Below, one piece after another: positions 52,651 through 63,350 of a DNA stretch of 64,000 nucleotides. The DNA lies in NCBI RefSeq assembly GCF_032854445.1, contig NC_088298.1, forward strand, positions 16,451,976 through 16,515,975, in the 5' to 3' direction. The stretch's first letter is position 1. Every line of letters starts with the position of its first letter. The notes below the pieces were generated by a model. It was not told the DNA's origin, did not search any database, and saw only the letters and a program-made list of their open reading frames with translations. The DNA comes from Liolophura sinensis (taxonomy: Eukaryota > Mollusca > Polyplacophora > Chitonida > Chitonidae). The translations under genes were made by a program, and so were the position numbers.

Positions 52651-52777
52651 GGATATTGAGTTGAAATCCGCAAACTACCCCTATTTTAAAATTGGCTGGC
52701 AAGTCTTTTATATAAACCGACAGTAGAAGCAGAAAGATTTGGATTTCAACACGTTACTCAATATTTTATTAATGAAA

Positions 52778-52781
<4 letters not shown>

Positions 52782-52847
<66 letters not shown>
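52782..52847. repeat. (TA)n microsatellite, 33 units
   Basis: A pure AT alternation. It can extrude a cruciform. 52848-54713 holds only short conflicting frames and no repeat I recognise. Confidence 0.98.
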
Positions 52848-52849
<2 letters not shown>

Positions 52850-54713
52850 ACATTAAGTAATAATATATTCATACCAAGTTTGCTATACCGAATCAGACCA
52901 TTCCGAAGACTCGAAACTGAAACTGTCAATGCTGGCAGTAGGGTGAGGCTTTGTGTAATGATTAGAGGTAGATTACTGGTTATAAACTATGTCATTAAGG
53001 GTGATATAATTAGCGTTCGCTTTTAATCGTGGCGTTCTCATGAAGCAACACTCTGAATACACACAACAGGGTTGAATACGTACATAGTAAGTGAATATGT
53101 TGACAGTGAGTACATTGGCGTTGAATAGGTCTATACGCACGTTAGTATTGAACGCTTTCCCATTGATTAGGCTGGTATTGAACACGCAGACATGGAAACC
53201 ACCAAGCATACAAACAAATAATGGAAAAATAAACTGATACAGGGCATGACGCGTTCAGTTTTCGGTATGAATTATCGTAGTTGTTATCGGTACACGGTGA
53301 GTAAACGACTAAAATTCCTTGTGAAATTAAATGAAGGGATACTTTATAAAACAATTAATCCGGCAGTCGTTTATGTGTATGCCCGAATTCCATGCTGGAC
53401 AGAGATAAAAGCGTTATACTACAGTCATCGAAGCGAGACTTAGAACGTTGCTTATTTGTCCTTATCAGTCACAACAGTTCAAAAATGGCCCTGTCTTTTA
53501 AACTTCCTCAGAAATCCAGACAGTCGTTCAGTTAAAAAATAAAATTTGGGACATTCTAAAAAACAAAAAACATAACACGCAACCTTCATTTTTTTTTCGA
53601 ACTGGTCGCCATCTTTATGGCGCAAGAATAAGTACACTCCATTGTCAGACTGCAAATCCAAGTGAAATTCTGGATGTCTGACGCGATCGATAGGTTCATC
53701 GAATGGGGGTCTGCATTTCTTACAGCTTCATACGGTACACCGGTACGACTTTACATAGTGCGTGGGGTTGAACAAGGACGAGAAACCCCATCAAAGCCCC
53801 ATTCCCCCGATGTGCTCAATTGAGATTACCAATGTGTTGACAGACTCCTCTCCCATGCCCTACTTTTCAAGTCCCCGCTCTGCATATGTAGGATAGACTG
53901 CATTAACAGAGTATATCAGGTATTTTGTTCATGTTTATTACCTCCCCTTGTTGATCCCCACAAGCCAGCTCCAACACAGCTGAGGCATGTTTTAGGTTAG
54001 TCAGGACAGAAGTAGTCTGAGGTCTTGTTATGTGTGTCGCTCTTCCGTTTATCTAGTTCACCCCCTCCGCAAGCGCCGAACAATCTAAAATAACCTAGCC
54101 TGCCGGGTTATGCTGTGAAAAATTTTGGCGTCATATTTGAAGCGGAGCATTTTAGACGTATACACATACTGAATTTTGAAATGGTGAAAGTTTATTAAGA
54201 AATGCGGGATGATGTGATTGAAAAGTGCAATGCAGAAATTCTTGGCTAGAAATAGAGCCCAGTGACCTGAAGGCAAAATAGGGTGAATGACCGCCGTACG
54301 TTGACCTGGTTTATTCCACAAGTACGTTGTGTACGTGGGGTTCCATATGAAGGGTCTGCGGATGCTGGGTTACATATTAAAAGCACGAGAAAAGACGACG
54401 AATGAACAAATACTGATAAGTACGGTTACTTTATGTTGTAATAAACGTTTGGATGATAGTTTTGACATCTAAATTGAGATGCATTGTAATTACTCCACAA
54501 TTTTGTTTTATGCACTACACGTCAGACGCCCCATTCTCGACAACCCTGATTTGGGGAACTTAAAGGTAACCTGTAAGGTTGGTGTACAGAGTGTTTACGT
54601 CTGTAGTTTCAGTGAACGCCAGAAATCATGGGCATTTCAAGGTGGACACATGACGAACAGAAACAGGCCTGTTAACTAGAACTAATTTTGTCGTTTTTAA
54701 CAATTAGTTATAA

Positions 54714-54829
54714 CGACGTCGCAAGTTATTGGACATCATCGGCCGGCTAAAGCAAGCGTGCAGTATACGTGTACAGGTACTCGTGGTCATTGATTCACGC
54801 AAAAGTGATTTGCAGGCATATTTCTACAG
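54714..54829 (+). CDS. Candidate exon ending in a strong donor
   Basis: A frame open from after TAA (54711-54713) runs 38 codons to TTTCTACAG|GTAAGC at 54829/54830, matching the donor consensus. The translation is protein-like (LLDIIGRLKQACSIRVQVLV, then VIDSRKSDLQAYFY). No ATG in the frame, and only weak AG acceptors upstream. No family recognised. Confidence 0.18.
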
Positions 54830-55004
54830 GTAAGCAACCGTCTGCGATATATTTTCATTTAGACGATATAATCTAGTAAACCTTGAAAACGGCCCATGCA
54901 TTACAAACGTTTTGTCTGTCTGCTTTTCCCATCATAATATTCTCGTGATCGTTTTTGACGTGTCATATAGACCAACCATACCATTATGACTATAGCATTA
55001 TGAC

Positions 55005-55008
<4 letters not shown>

Positions 55009-55064
<56 letters not shown>
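55009..55064. repeat. (TA)n microsatellite, 28 units
   Basis: A pure AT alternation. 55065-56830 shows no recognisable gene or repeat; short frames at 55563-56314 lack any family. Confidence 0.98.
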
Positions 55065-55067
<3 letters not shown>

Positions 55068-56832
55068 TGTGTTTTAGATTCCGTCTGGCATGTTTATAAT
55101 ACGTACAGCGTTGGGTTTAGACTTTGCTGATTTTGCTCTGGCTGACTTGAAAATCTTGCAAATTAAACTGAACGTTCCGGTTGAGGGATTCTGATAACAT
55201 TAATCAAGTTTGCCAGATTCCAGCCTTGAAGGGGACTTCATCTAAGGCATGTGTACATACCAACAATGACAGGATATGTCCACAGAAACTGCCCATTTTT
55301 GAGAAATTCAAGAATTACAAAGAAAGTCATTATTGATTTATATAGAAGTACATATATAGAAACATATACTTCTAAGCATAAATATTTTTTCTGGTGTGGT
55401 CAAGATGTGTAAAAAAATGATGGGATTCCTTCTGCAGTTTCGAACTTTACCTCTTTATCATATGCTTGGAGAATTTAATTTAGCTCAATATGCAGATAAA
55501 CCCAAATAAGCTAGTCCACCATTTAGGATGGTCTGAGCCTTTGTCCAGCCAGTAGCATTGGAATGAATGATTATGGTTTAACGCCACATCGGCAGTATTT
55601 CGGCCATATCGTGGCGACCAGTAGCATTGGAAACATAAGTCCAGAGATGTTCAGTGTGCTCTGTAATTATTTCAGGTATTACTCTACTTCGCAGCAAACC
55701 CCTGAGTTGGTAAAATATGTTCACTATTTACTATTTTGGGGTGGGTTTTTCAAACATTATCCCTATTGAATGGGGATGCTAGCCGTGTTGCATTGAAGTC
55801 GGGATTGAGGTGCAGAAAAGCATCCCTTCTTTCATATCGTTCGACTCTTTTATAGTTTTTCGGCTTTATGTGTCAAACGAAATTTGGAAAATGTATGTAG
55901 ATGTAGTAAAACCCGTGAACCTGTCATAGTTCATTTATGCCTCAAACGAAAAGTCCGTATCAGTAAAAAAGATTTTGGTAGATGTATGGCTGCCAGAGTA
56001 TATGGTTTGAATAGTGACTTATTAAGATTCATATTTCAGGCCGTTTTAATAATATTCACCTTCTATAATGGCAGACTGTGGGAGTCTGACTAAGATGTAG
56101 CAGGATCGTCACCAATCTTCCCTGACTTTTTGCAGCTCTGAGTCAGGGAGGTTGTGACGTAGCTCGTGAAGGCTGGTGCCTCTCTCCATACACCCTGGTT
56201 AATTCCACCCCCTCTCCCCAACCACCTTTCCCGGTAAACTTTAACTCCGTCGTATAAAAGTGTTAAAAAAAAAAGCTTGAGAAATAGTACGCGAAATCTC
56301 CAAAGTTCAATCATTCGGTAACATAATATCCAAAGTCAAATCCCCGAATACCAGTTTCATTAATAAAATTAGCGTCACACTTTCTAAAAGATATATGTAA
56401 CTGGGATGGAAGAGAGTTACCTGGAAATAGAAATAGTCAGCAGTGTTCAGTGATGTCGTAAAGACATATTGAAAGACAAATTTCCATTAATTAGTACTGA
56501 CTAGTTTATTGGGCGTTTGAATCTGTGACGTAATAACTATCACAGATTGACTTAAATCTACTAGTACTTCAGTAGCATTTTTAGAGAAGTAAAGTTACTT
56601 GTAAATAGCGCCCAAAAAAAAATGGAAGAGTTTTATATTAACAACTGACCAACCACATATTTTGATAAAAAGTTTACATTTAGCTTTTTCTGTACGCAGT
56701 TTTGTCGGGCTGTTTTATGAGTACATTTAAAATATTCTTATTAATAGTTAATCTGTTACGAATAATGATTAAAGCTTCTAGTCTCAAACTTATTTTCGAT
56801 GAATGAATGCATGGAAGGAGAGCTGAACATCG

Positions 56833-57000
56833 ATTGGCCCAGTTCTAAAGTATTTGACTGCCACGTAAGACGCGTTGTCATTGGCTACATTAGCAGGCTG
56901 TTATTGGACAGTGTGCAGTTGTCGTGTACTTCTTGTCTTTATAAATGAACAGACGCAGAGGTCATTGCCGAGATGTCTTCCTCTGACGTGTTGGTTATAG
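56833..57000 (+). promoter_or_regulatory. Candidate promoter: three ATTGG boxes, TATA box, short first exon
   Basis: ATTGG (reverse CCAAT) at 56833, 56880 and 56903, TTTATAAAT at 56938-56946, then ATG at 56973 (GCCGAGATGT) opening MSSSDVLVIG up to a donor-like ATAG|GTACAG at 57000/57001. The spacing of CCAAT boxes and TATA is typical of a Pol II promoter. The peptide start resembles the VLVIG strand of a Rossmann fold, though ten residues cannot prove it. The TATA-to-ATG gap (35 bp) leaves almost no 5' UTR, which weakens the case. No next exon found. Confidence 0.25.
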
Positions 57001-57361
57001 GTACAGGGATTCTTGCAGGAATCCAAAGGGGAAGAAGAACGCAGCTATATCTACTGATTCTGTGAGAGAAACACTGCGAATGTCTTAAAGCTATGGTCTA
57101 AACCAAACAGCAAAATACACTCTGACATTTTGCAAGTTGTTGAATGGCATCCATAGCCATTCATAATAGCTTCGAACCAGGCTGCAGTGAACTTTTTGTT
57201 TCTGTTTTCTTTAAAAAAAATCGCTCAGGGAGTGTAAAATATTAAATGCATGTTTTTGACGAAGCCAGATGCAAAGGTTCCAGGATTTGCATGCTACACT
57301 TGCGACTTTCCTTCTTTGTGCCTGCATGATTCCACTTAAACAGAGGCTAGGGACTTTATAT

Positions 57362-57510
57362 ATTTTATTTTATTTATTTATTTATTTGTGTTTTACGCCG
57401 TACTTAAGAATATTGCCCTTATACGACGGTGGTCAGCATTATATAGTGGCAGGAAATTGGACAGAGCCCGGCGAAAACCCACAACCATCCGCAGGTTGCT
57501 GAAATGCCGA
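57362..57510 (-). mobile_element. SINE-A, 5'-truncated
   Basis: TTATTTATTTATTTATTTGTG, ACGCCGTACTTAAGAATATT, ACGACGGTGGTCAGCATTAT, ACCATCCGCAGGTTGCTGAA. 57511-58454 has no gene; an eroded minus-strand SINE-A tail may lie at 58279-58350 (GCGTCATGCTCAAGACTTTT). Confidence 0.9.
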
Positions 57511-58454
57511 CTGTATATACGCACCGGGCGTGTGGAATAATAATTGCTACGTTGTAAAATATAAATATGTACTGTTTCAACCAAAGCACAGCAGCATGAT
57601 TAGCCTATAGTTCGATTAACGAGGACTTATCCATCATGCTACACGGCATGAATATTGATTAAAGGAGAAAAAACTATAAAAATGATGCCAAAATCAAGAG
57701 AAAAATCGTGAAATCTTATTTGTAAATATGAACACATTTGTTGGCTGAAATGACCAAATTCAAGAGCAAATATTATCACATCCTTATTTATAACATTGTT
57801 GCACAAAGACAATATATACCAAGATGTGGTCCCAAATACCAACCAAACAAATATTATTTTCAAATGTCTTTTTCTCTTCAAAGAAAAGTCGAAAAAAAAA
57901 TAGAAGACCATATTTACAACTAACTTTTCTCACTTTTTCAGCTGATGTTTATGAAATTTTTATGTTTTCTCAACCTTTAAAGTTACGCCTCTAGCTCCAT
58001 AACGTGCCTTGTATCTTTTCGACATTATAGAGAACTGGTAGCTGCTTCTGATTGTATGATCACATTTCTAACTTTGTACACTTTCTTAGTTTTTTAAGTG
58101 GTGATCGTTGATTTGGAAATTTATGTTCGGATTATTAATCTGGAATGCCTACTGCGATTGACAGTTGTTCCTTGAAACGTTACTTTTTTACGCTTATAAA
58201 TAAGTTTTCAGTATACGTTTTAGTTTCTCCTTTTGGGCTGGCGAGTATTTCATCACACACCAATTCAGGCTTTGTCTCTGTTTATTTATTGGTTAGTGTT
58301 TGGCGTCATGCTCAAGACTTTTATCGTTTTTACGACTGTGATCAGTGTTTGTATGCGCCACCTAGCTGTTCAGGTCTGTATCGACTGCGGTCAGAACACT
58401 GAGAACAAAATAAAACACAACAATAGACTAAATGTACATGTGTGCATGGATATA

Positions 58455-58800
58455 ATCTGTGCGTCGAAAAAGACATTCATACCAGTACGGATGTTCCAGG
58501 TCAATAATCGCAAGGCCAATTCCCCAAAACAACATATGACACAAATCACTTAAGAAAGTATATAATGTAAGAAAATAGGACGGAACCATGCGAAGAGAAG
58601 CAGTCAACAGTTTTCAGTGATGTGGGAAAATACATAAGGTGTGTCCTAGACGACAAGGCGAAATCTGTATACAAATCGTGTACCATGCTAGAATGTCAAT
58701 TGTCGACAGCAAAATAATTATCTCAATTGCGCTTTGATAGCAACTGTTCATATACCCAACGCGGCGATCTAATTCAACACGATGGATATACAAATATATG
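58455..58800 (+). repeat. R1 interspersed repeat
   Basis: GTGCGTCGAAAAAGACATTC, TTCCAGGTCAATAATCGCAA, GAAAATAGGACGGAACCATG, AACAGTTTTCAGTGATGTGG, AATCGTGTACCATGCTAGAA, AATTGCGCTTTGATAGCAAC, CCCAACGCGGCGATCTAATT. 58801-59302 holds no feature. Confidence 0.75.
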
Positions 58801-59302
58801 GTATCCCTCATAAAGTTTTAAAAAGCGTGCTGTTTTATTTTTGTGACGTTGCACAACCGTGATAGCGCAATTCAAAGTGAACTAAATCGGGAACTGATCA
58901 AATCGAAAGCGCCACATTGTTTTCAGTTTTTACATGAGTATATTCGGATTATTTAAGATGGCACATTCCATAGTCTCGTAAGAATTCCAGATTTAAAAAG
59001 TTGATTTATTGAGTTACCAAACACTCCAGAAAATAATTGCTAATTACCGTTTAGGACTGTTTCCACTTCTCCTCAGTCTTATACTTATATAGAACCTTCA
59101 CCTCCCCCCCTCCCCTTAAGCTCTTTGGTCCCAAGCTGTGTATATGATCTATTCGTAATCCTTGCCCAAGCGATAACGTTTTGTGCACAAGTTCGTAACG
59201 TGTCATTCGTGTATATTATAGGGGAAAACCGGTAAATATTGGACTTGAACCCGAGTCGCCATTAAAGGTATACGCCTTTACATTTTAAGGCTGTGATAAG
59301 CT

Positions 59303-59420
59303 GGGATAGTCGTTAATTTCCCCCGGGCTTTGCCTAGTTTCCTCCCACCATAATGCTGGCCGAAGTCGTATAAGTGAAATATTCTTGAGTTTGACGTAAA
59401 ACACCAATCAGTTAAAAAAA
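59303..59420 (+). mobile_element. SINE-A, 5'-truncated
   Basis: TAATTTCCCCCGGGCTTTGC, CATAATGCTGGCCGAAGTCG, AGTGAAATATTCTTGAGTTT, GTAAAACACCAATCAGTTAA. No AAAT run at the end. Confidence 0.88.
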
Positions 59421-61067
59421 TGTAATAATCTGAATAACAAAATATGTTCGTCACGCCCGCCCCTTGTGTGAACTGATGTCAGGTCTGAAATTTAGAGTGG
59501 AAAAAACGATGACATGAGTTAACCCCAGATACAAAAACTGATACGCATGGTCTATCTCAAAGAAAGGCGATAATTTAATTGGTCGTCTGTTATGTAGTGA
59601 GCCTCATCAGCATCTACATGTATGTAGCTACACTTCGAATTAAGCACACGACCTACATAAACCCGTTTTTATCAGTGGTATAGGTGTGACAGTTTTTGAC
59701 ACACACTGCATCATCATGACAACGAAGGCGAATAAACAACGAAAACAATGAAGCAATACGTTTAGATTTGCATAAGAGATCAGCCCCAACATTTGTCTAC
59801 GCGACAAGCAAGCCTAATCCAGCTAGTTTAATAGGGTGTAATGAGAAGTAATACTATATTCTAACTGGATTTTCGGTTGTTTGGATAGATTTTAATTTAA
59901 AAGGATTTAAAATAATTACGTTCATTGACGACATTGTACAAAGAAGAAGCTTTTGGGTGTTTAGGTGTTTGATGTACACCTTTCGTATAGTATATGCAGG
60001 ACCATATCTATCTATATCGCTTTGGTTCTTGAAAACGCTTGGGCTCCCAAACTGTTTGCCGCCCAAACCAAACAAGCTGTATTAAAACTGACAAGTAAAT
60101 TAAACAAAAATATGATGGATTGCCAATAAAAACTTAAATTTTCGTTCGTTCACAGACTTAAAGGCTCTTAGATGGCATCGTTTTGAGTAGCAGGTTTTAA
60201 TTTTGGGAATATCTTAACATGGAAGAGATTCTGGTGGAAGAAGAACAAAGGCAAGGCTTAACAGGAGAGTTGTGATTCTTAAGCCGTAGTGCATACGACC
60301 TCCTTATCCGCAACGCCCTGCGTAACTTTCCTACTGTGCTTACTCCGCTTTGTGCTGATATTTTTTAAATCTTTTTTTTTCTTGATCTGTTATTAATATT
60401 TTACTTCTGGATGTTAATTTCTGTATTGAAACCTCGTTCACGAAGACATAGTTATACACCCATACTCTTGTTTTGATATGTTCATTCTTTGCTACTAGGG
60501 CACATGTTTCTAGGACAACATATCGCACGTTGAGCAGATGTATATCCCATCGATATTTGACCGATATTAAACAATGTTAAATATGGATTACTGGACTTAA
60601 AAATAGATTTCCGGGAAAATGTCATGTCACTTTAACAAGCCTTTGTCTCTTGAACATTTTGTAACCTGCTTTATATATGCAACAAGATATGACGTCATCC
60701 TCTTTGAAAATGATGGCCATGTCCGAGCACGTGTAACGTTAAGTGCAAGTATCTACCATGTCGACCGGTATTGTAGGTATTACGTCACCATGGTAGCTAC
60801 GTTGACGTAGCGCTGTGTGGACTCTGTGAAACGGCTGGCTTTCACTTCTTGTGTAACCCGAATACAATCAGACACGAGTAGGTTGACGACCATTGTGAGG
60901 CTGCTTACGGTTTATAGACTTGAAAACAACTTAGCTTCCGGTTCACCGCTACCAGGAGGTTTGTGTCCCAAATATCTACACGGTTCGCTCCATCTGTATT
61001 ATTCCCACAGGTGGAAACTTGCAGATTGTTTCGCTTTCACTGCATCTGAATGCATCGTGTCAATGTA
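59421..61067. other. No recognisable gene
   Basis: Small frames on both strands (59854-60075, 60340-60528, 60619-60810, 60817-61068) without domains or consistent splice signals. No repeat family recognised. Confidence 0.5.
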
Positions 61068-61165
61068 GGCCGTACTCAGAAATATTTCACTTATACGACG
61101 GCGGCCTGCATCATGGTGGCAGGAAAGTGGGTACAGCCTTGGAGGAAGCCACGGCCATCCGCGGA
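61068..61165 (-). mobile_element. SINE-A fragment lacking its tail
   Basis: GCCGTACTCAGAAATATTTC, CGACGGCGGCCTGCATCATG, AAGCCACGGCCATCCGCGG. The terminal AAAT and CACCAATC parts are absent. Confidence 0.85.
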
Positions 61166-61329
61166 ATAGACTTTGTCAGATGGATACTATAACCTTAGAT
61201 CAATTTGGTGACGTGGTCTAATCCATTTTATTGAGTTCTTTCTTTGGCTCTGCTCGGGGTCTTTAGTCATTAACATAACGATCGAAAAATAAGTAAAATA
61301 TTATGAAAGAAAAGTATGACCGAAAACAT

Positions 61330-61680
61330 CTGTCAGTTAACGGTCCCAACTCAGGTGACCAGTGCTCACACTCGAGCCAGGGTGCCAACTTCGGTCGGTG
61401 CGTAAAAGCAGAAAAGTTTGCCATCGCAGATCAATGCCTAAATACAGGTCAATGCACACGCGCATGTCAAAGAGCAAACACAGGTCTATTATCAAACACA
61501 GGCCATTTTCCAGCTGACATCCAAACCCAAGTCAGTGCTCGAAAGCAACAGGCGCACAAACACAGGTTAATGGGTAAGTCAAAGCGCAAACGCAACGGGA
61601 GTTCACACAAGTCAGTGGACTTGCGTAAGCGGGAACCAGCGCAAGCGCATTTCCATTCACGGACTGTTTTCGGATAAGAG
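61330..61680 (+). repeat. Degenerate short-unit repeat with a 124-codon open frame
   Basis: Words such as CAGGTCAATGCACACGCGCA, AACACAGGTCTATTATCAAA, CACAGGTTAATGGGTAAGTC and AAGCGCAAACGCAACGGG recur at about 30-bp spacing. The frame 61303-61677 (ATG to TAA) is rich in N, Q, K, R and S with scattered C (for example QCLNTGQCTRACQRANTG). It is more likely a read-through of a decaying repeat than a gene, but it is the longest non-satellite plus-strand frame in this part of the window. Confidence 0.4.
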
Positions 61681-61769
61681 TACATACACATGATTCCTTT
61701 ACCCCTTGTTCTCCTGGGACCCGCATTTATCATGGCCAGACAGCCTTTCAGTATATGTTGTTATGTACC

Positions 61770-62124
61770 GGCCCCGATAGTACAGCTGGTCAAGCGTCCG
61801 CTTCGGGAGCGGTAGATCCAGGACCAATCCTGGGTCGAGTCACACCTAAGACTTTAAAAGAGATAACTGTAACTTCCTCGCTTGGCGTTCAGCATGAAGA
61901 GGATAGTGTAACGACTGGTTGACCTGTATAAGTATAATGGCTCGGGCCTGGCGCCTTACTTTCCTTCGGTAACTCGTCTCAGTGAAACAGCACTAGATAA
62001 AAGAGCGGTGGAAATCCGTCCTGCAACAAGGAGGCACATTACATACACTCTAAGGAGTCCTTCGTCGTCATATGACTGAAAAATTGTTGAGTACGACGTT
62101 AAACACCAAGCACTCACTCACTCT
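61770..62124 (+). mobile_element. SINE-B, full length, best reference copy
   Basis: Head GGCCCCGATAGTACAGCTGG, GTCCGCTTCGGGAGCGG (anticodon-like loop TTCGGGA, CGG) and GGACCAATCCTGGGTCGAGT (B-box region). Then CTCGCTTGGCGTTCAGCATG, AACTCGTCTCAGTGAAACAG, CGTCCTGCAACAAGGAGGCA, TATGACTGAAAAATTGTTGA, ending in CACTCACTCACTC. The head resembles tRNA-Pro. Confidence 0.94.
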
Positions 62125-62216
62125 TTATTTATTTCTTGTTTACCCCCATAAAGAATTTTGTTAACTTATGCAATGGCGATCAATTTCATGGTTGGAGGAA
62201 ACCCGGGTAAAGTGAG
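62125..62216 (-). mobile_element. SINE-D-like tail
   Basis: TTTATTTATTTCTTGTTTACC, TTAACTTATGCAATGGCGAT, CAATTTCATGGTTGGAGGAA, CCCGGGTAAAG. It abuts the SINE-B copy tail to tail. Confidence 0.6.
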
Positions 62217-62244
62217 GAACTTTTCCTCGAGTGACGTCATAGGG

Positions 62245-62665
62245 TACGTGACAAGATATTATAAAACTGAGAACACGATTTTAAGGAAAATGAAAGAAAA
62301 CTAGAAAAAAAAAATAATTATTTTTGAGGAATATTATAGATTCCTTAATAACCCTCTATTTTATGCATATTTTCGCTCAGTGGTCGGAAATGTTCGGAAA
62401 TGACGTCATCATTCTGCGAACGCGGGACCAGCTTAGATCTCCAAATTTGGAATTGCCTGTACCCGTAGTTGTTATGACAGCTATTACCATTGAGATCATC
62501 AGAGTAGACCGCTTAATTTCCGGAGTGACCGCCAGGGCCTTAGGAAAACTGTAGTTTTAAGCCATTTTACACAACAAGGAGAAAGTTGAAAACTTTTGTT
62601 TGTATTTTTGTATACTCGGCCATGTGATGTATTTCATAAGTACAGCCCAAGCGTTTGGTGTGTCC
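62245..62665 (+). repeat. R5 interspersed repeat, copy 2
   Basis: Partner of 36165-36580: TTTTATGCATATTTTCGCTC, GGAAATGACGTCATCATTCT, AATTTCCGGAGTGACCGCC, GGAAAACTGTAGTTTTAAGC, GAAAGTTGAAAACTTTTG. TGACGTCA at 62401-62408, and another just outside at 62232-62239. The frame 62324-62554 is a reading of it. Confidence 0.7.
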
Positions 62666-62838
62666 CTTTTATAAGGAAAAAAAACAAAAACGTAACGTTG
62701 GTGTAAAATGTATGAATTCTGTGTCCTAATCCACATTTAATAATTCTCACCTTGTTGGAATGCCATTTTTGAAACATAATGTTCTCCTTTGTGTTTCGTA
62801 TGAGAAATATCTATTGTTTGTACGGCGCATTCTGTACT

Positions 62839-62944
62839 AGTGAGAAATAATGCGACACAAAGACACTTTTTACAACATGATTCTATATTACCATTAATAT
62901 AGGATCATGATGTGCAAAGTGTTTTTGTTGCATTATTTTTCGCT
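62839..62944. other. Long near-perfect hairpin (arms about 50 bp, 4-nt loop)
   Basis: AGTGAGAAATAATGCGACAC ... GATTCTATATTA (62839-62890) pairs with TAATATAGGATCATGATGTG ... AATTATT-like TTATTTTTCGCT (62895-62944) around CCAT, with about ten mismatches or gaps. The shape suits a MITE or a small-RNA precursor. No flanking duplication longer than a few bases was seen. Confidence 0.75.
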
Positions 62945-63034
62945 GGTTTATTGAAGTCTCTCCATACCCACATCTATTCTGCAATAGCCGTAGTAAATCC
63001 TGACCCTTCGCTGTGTATCAAATATTAGACAAAA

Positions 63035-63130
63035 CACCGAAGCAGCGAAAGCTAGATTCGAACCTCGAACCTGCAATGTTTTTCGAACGAAACGATGCAA
63101 AGCTTTGGCCGACTGAGCCACTGAAGGTGA
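63035..63130 (-). mobile_element. tRNA-like pseudogene or SINE head
   Basis: On the minus strand: CAGTGGCTCAGTCGGCCAAAG (A box), then GGTTCGAGGTTCGAATCTAG (B box GGTTCGAATCT). The middle (TTTGCATCGTTTCGTTCGAA) is too long and does not fold as a normal anticodon arm. No known SINE tail follows. Confidence 0.45.
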
Positions 63131-63149
63131 TGTTACATATTATATTTGT

Positions 63150-63350
63150 CTATATAGTGCGTTCGTTGTCGTCGCCAATGGGTTCACCAGGTTCTTGTTT
63201 TTGGCCTTGAGGAGGAACTGTGCCCCATTTATTTGAGACCTGGCTGGGAAAAATCGGCTTCCCATTATTGTTGTTTCTATACCCATATGATATATAGTCT
63301 CGAGGAGGTATGTGATAGAGCTGGTCGCCTGAATTGCCCTGGTATTGCAT
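63150..63350 (-). CDS. Candidate coding segment, polar low-complexity, unknown
   Basis: ATG at 63350 to TAG at 63150, 66 codons, reading like a disordered tail: DQLYHIPPRDYISYGYRNNN, NGKPIFPSQVSNKWG, QKQEPGEPIGDDNERTI. Composition (P, G, Q, N, D, E and Y) and codon choice look coding. Upstream, TAA lies four codons before the ATG and no good acceptor is present, so it would have to start here. The two overlapping frames at 63140-63462 are in other registers. No family recognised. Confidence 0.25.
   Translation of the reverse strand: MQYQGNSGDQLYHIPPRDYISYGYRNNNNGKPIFPSQVSNKWGTVPPQGQKQEPGEPIGDDNERTI

Noticed and set aside
52708-53026. Frames with YIYIYI repeats
   Set aside because: The (TA)n microsatellite translated.
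61770-61855. Functional tRNA-Pro gene
   Set aside because: The anticodon-like loop and B-box region are present, but the acceptor stem does not close and a SINE-B body follows; it is the SINE head.
63035-63130. Functional tRNA gene on the minus strand
   Set aside because: A and B boxes are present, but the spacing and middle do not fold into a cloverleaf.
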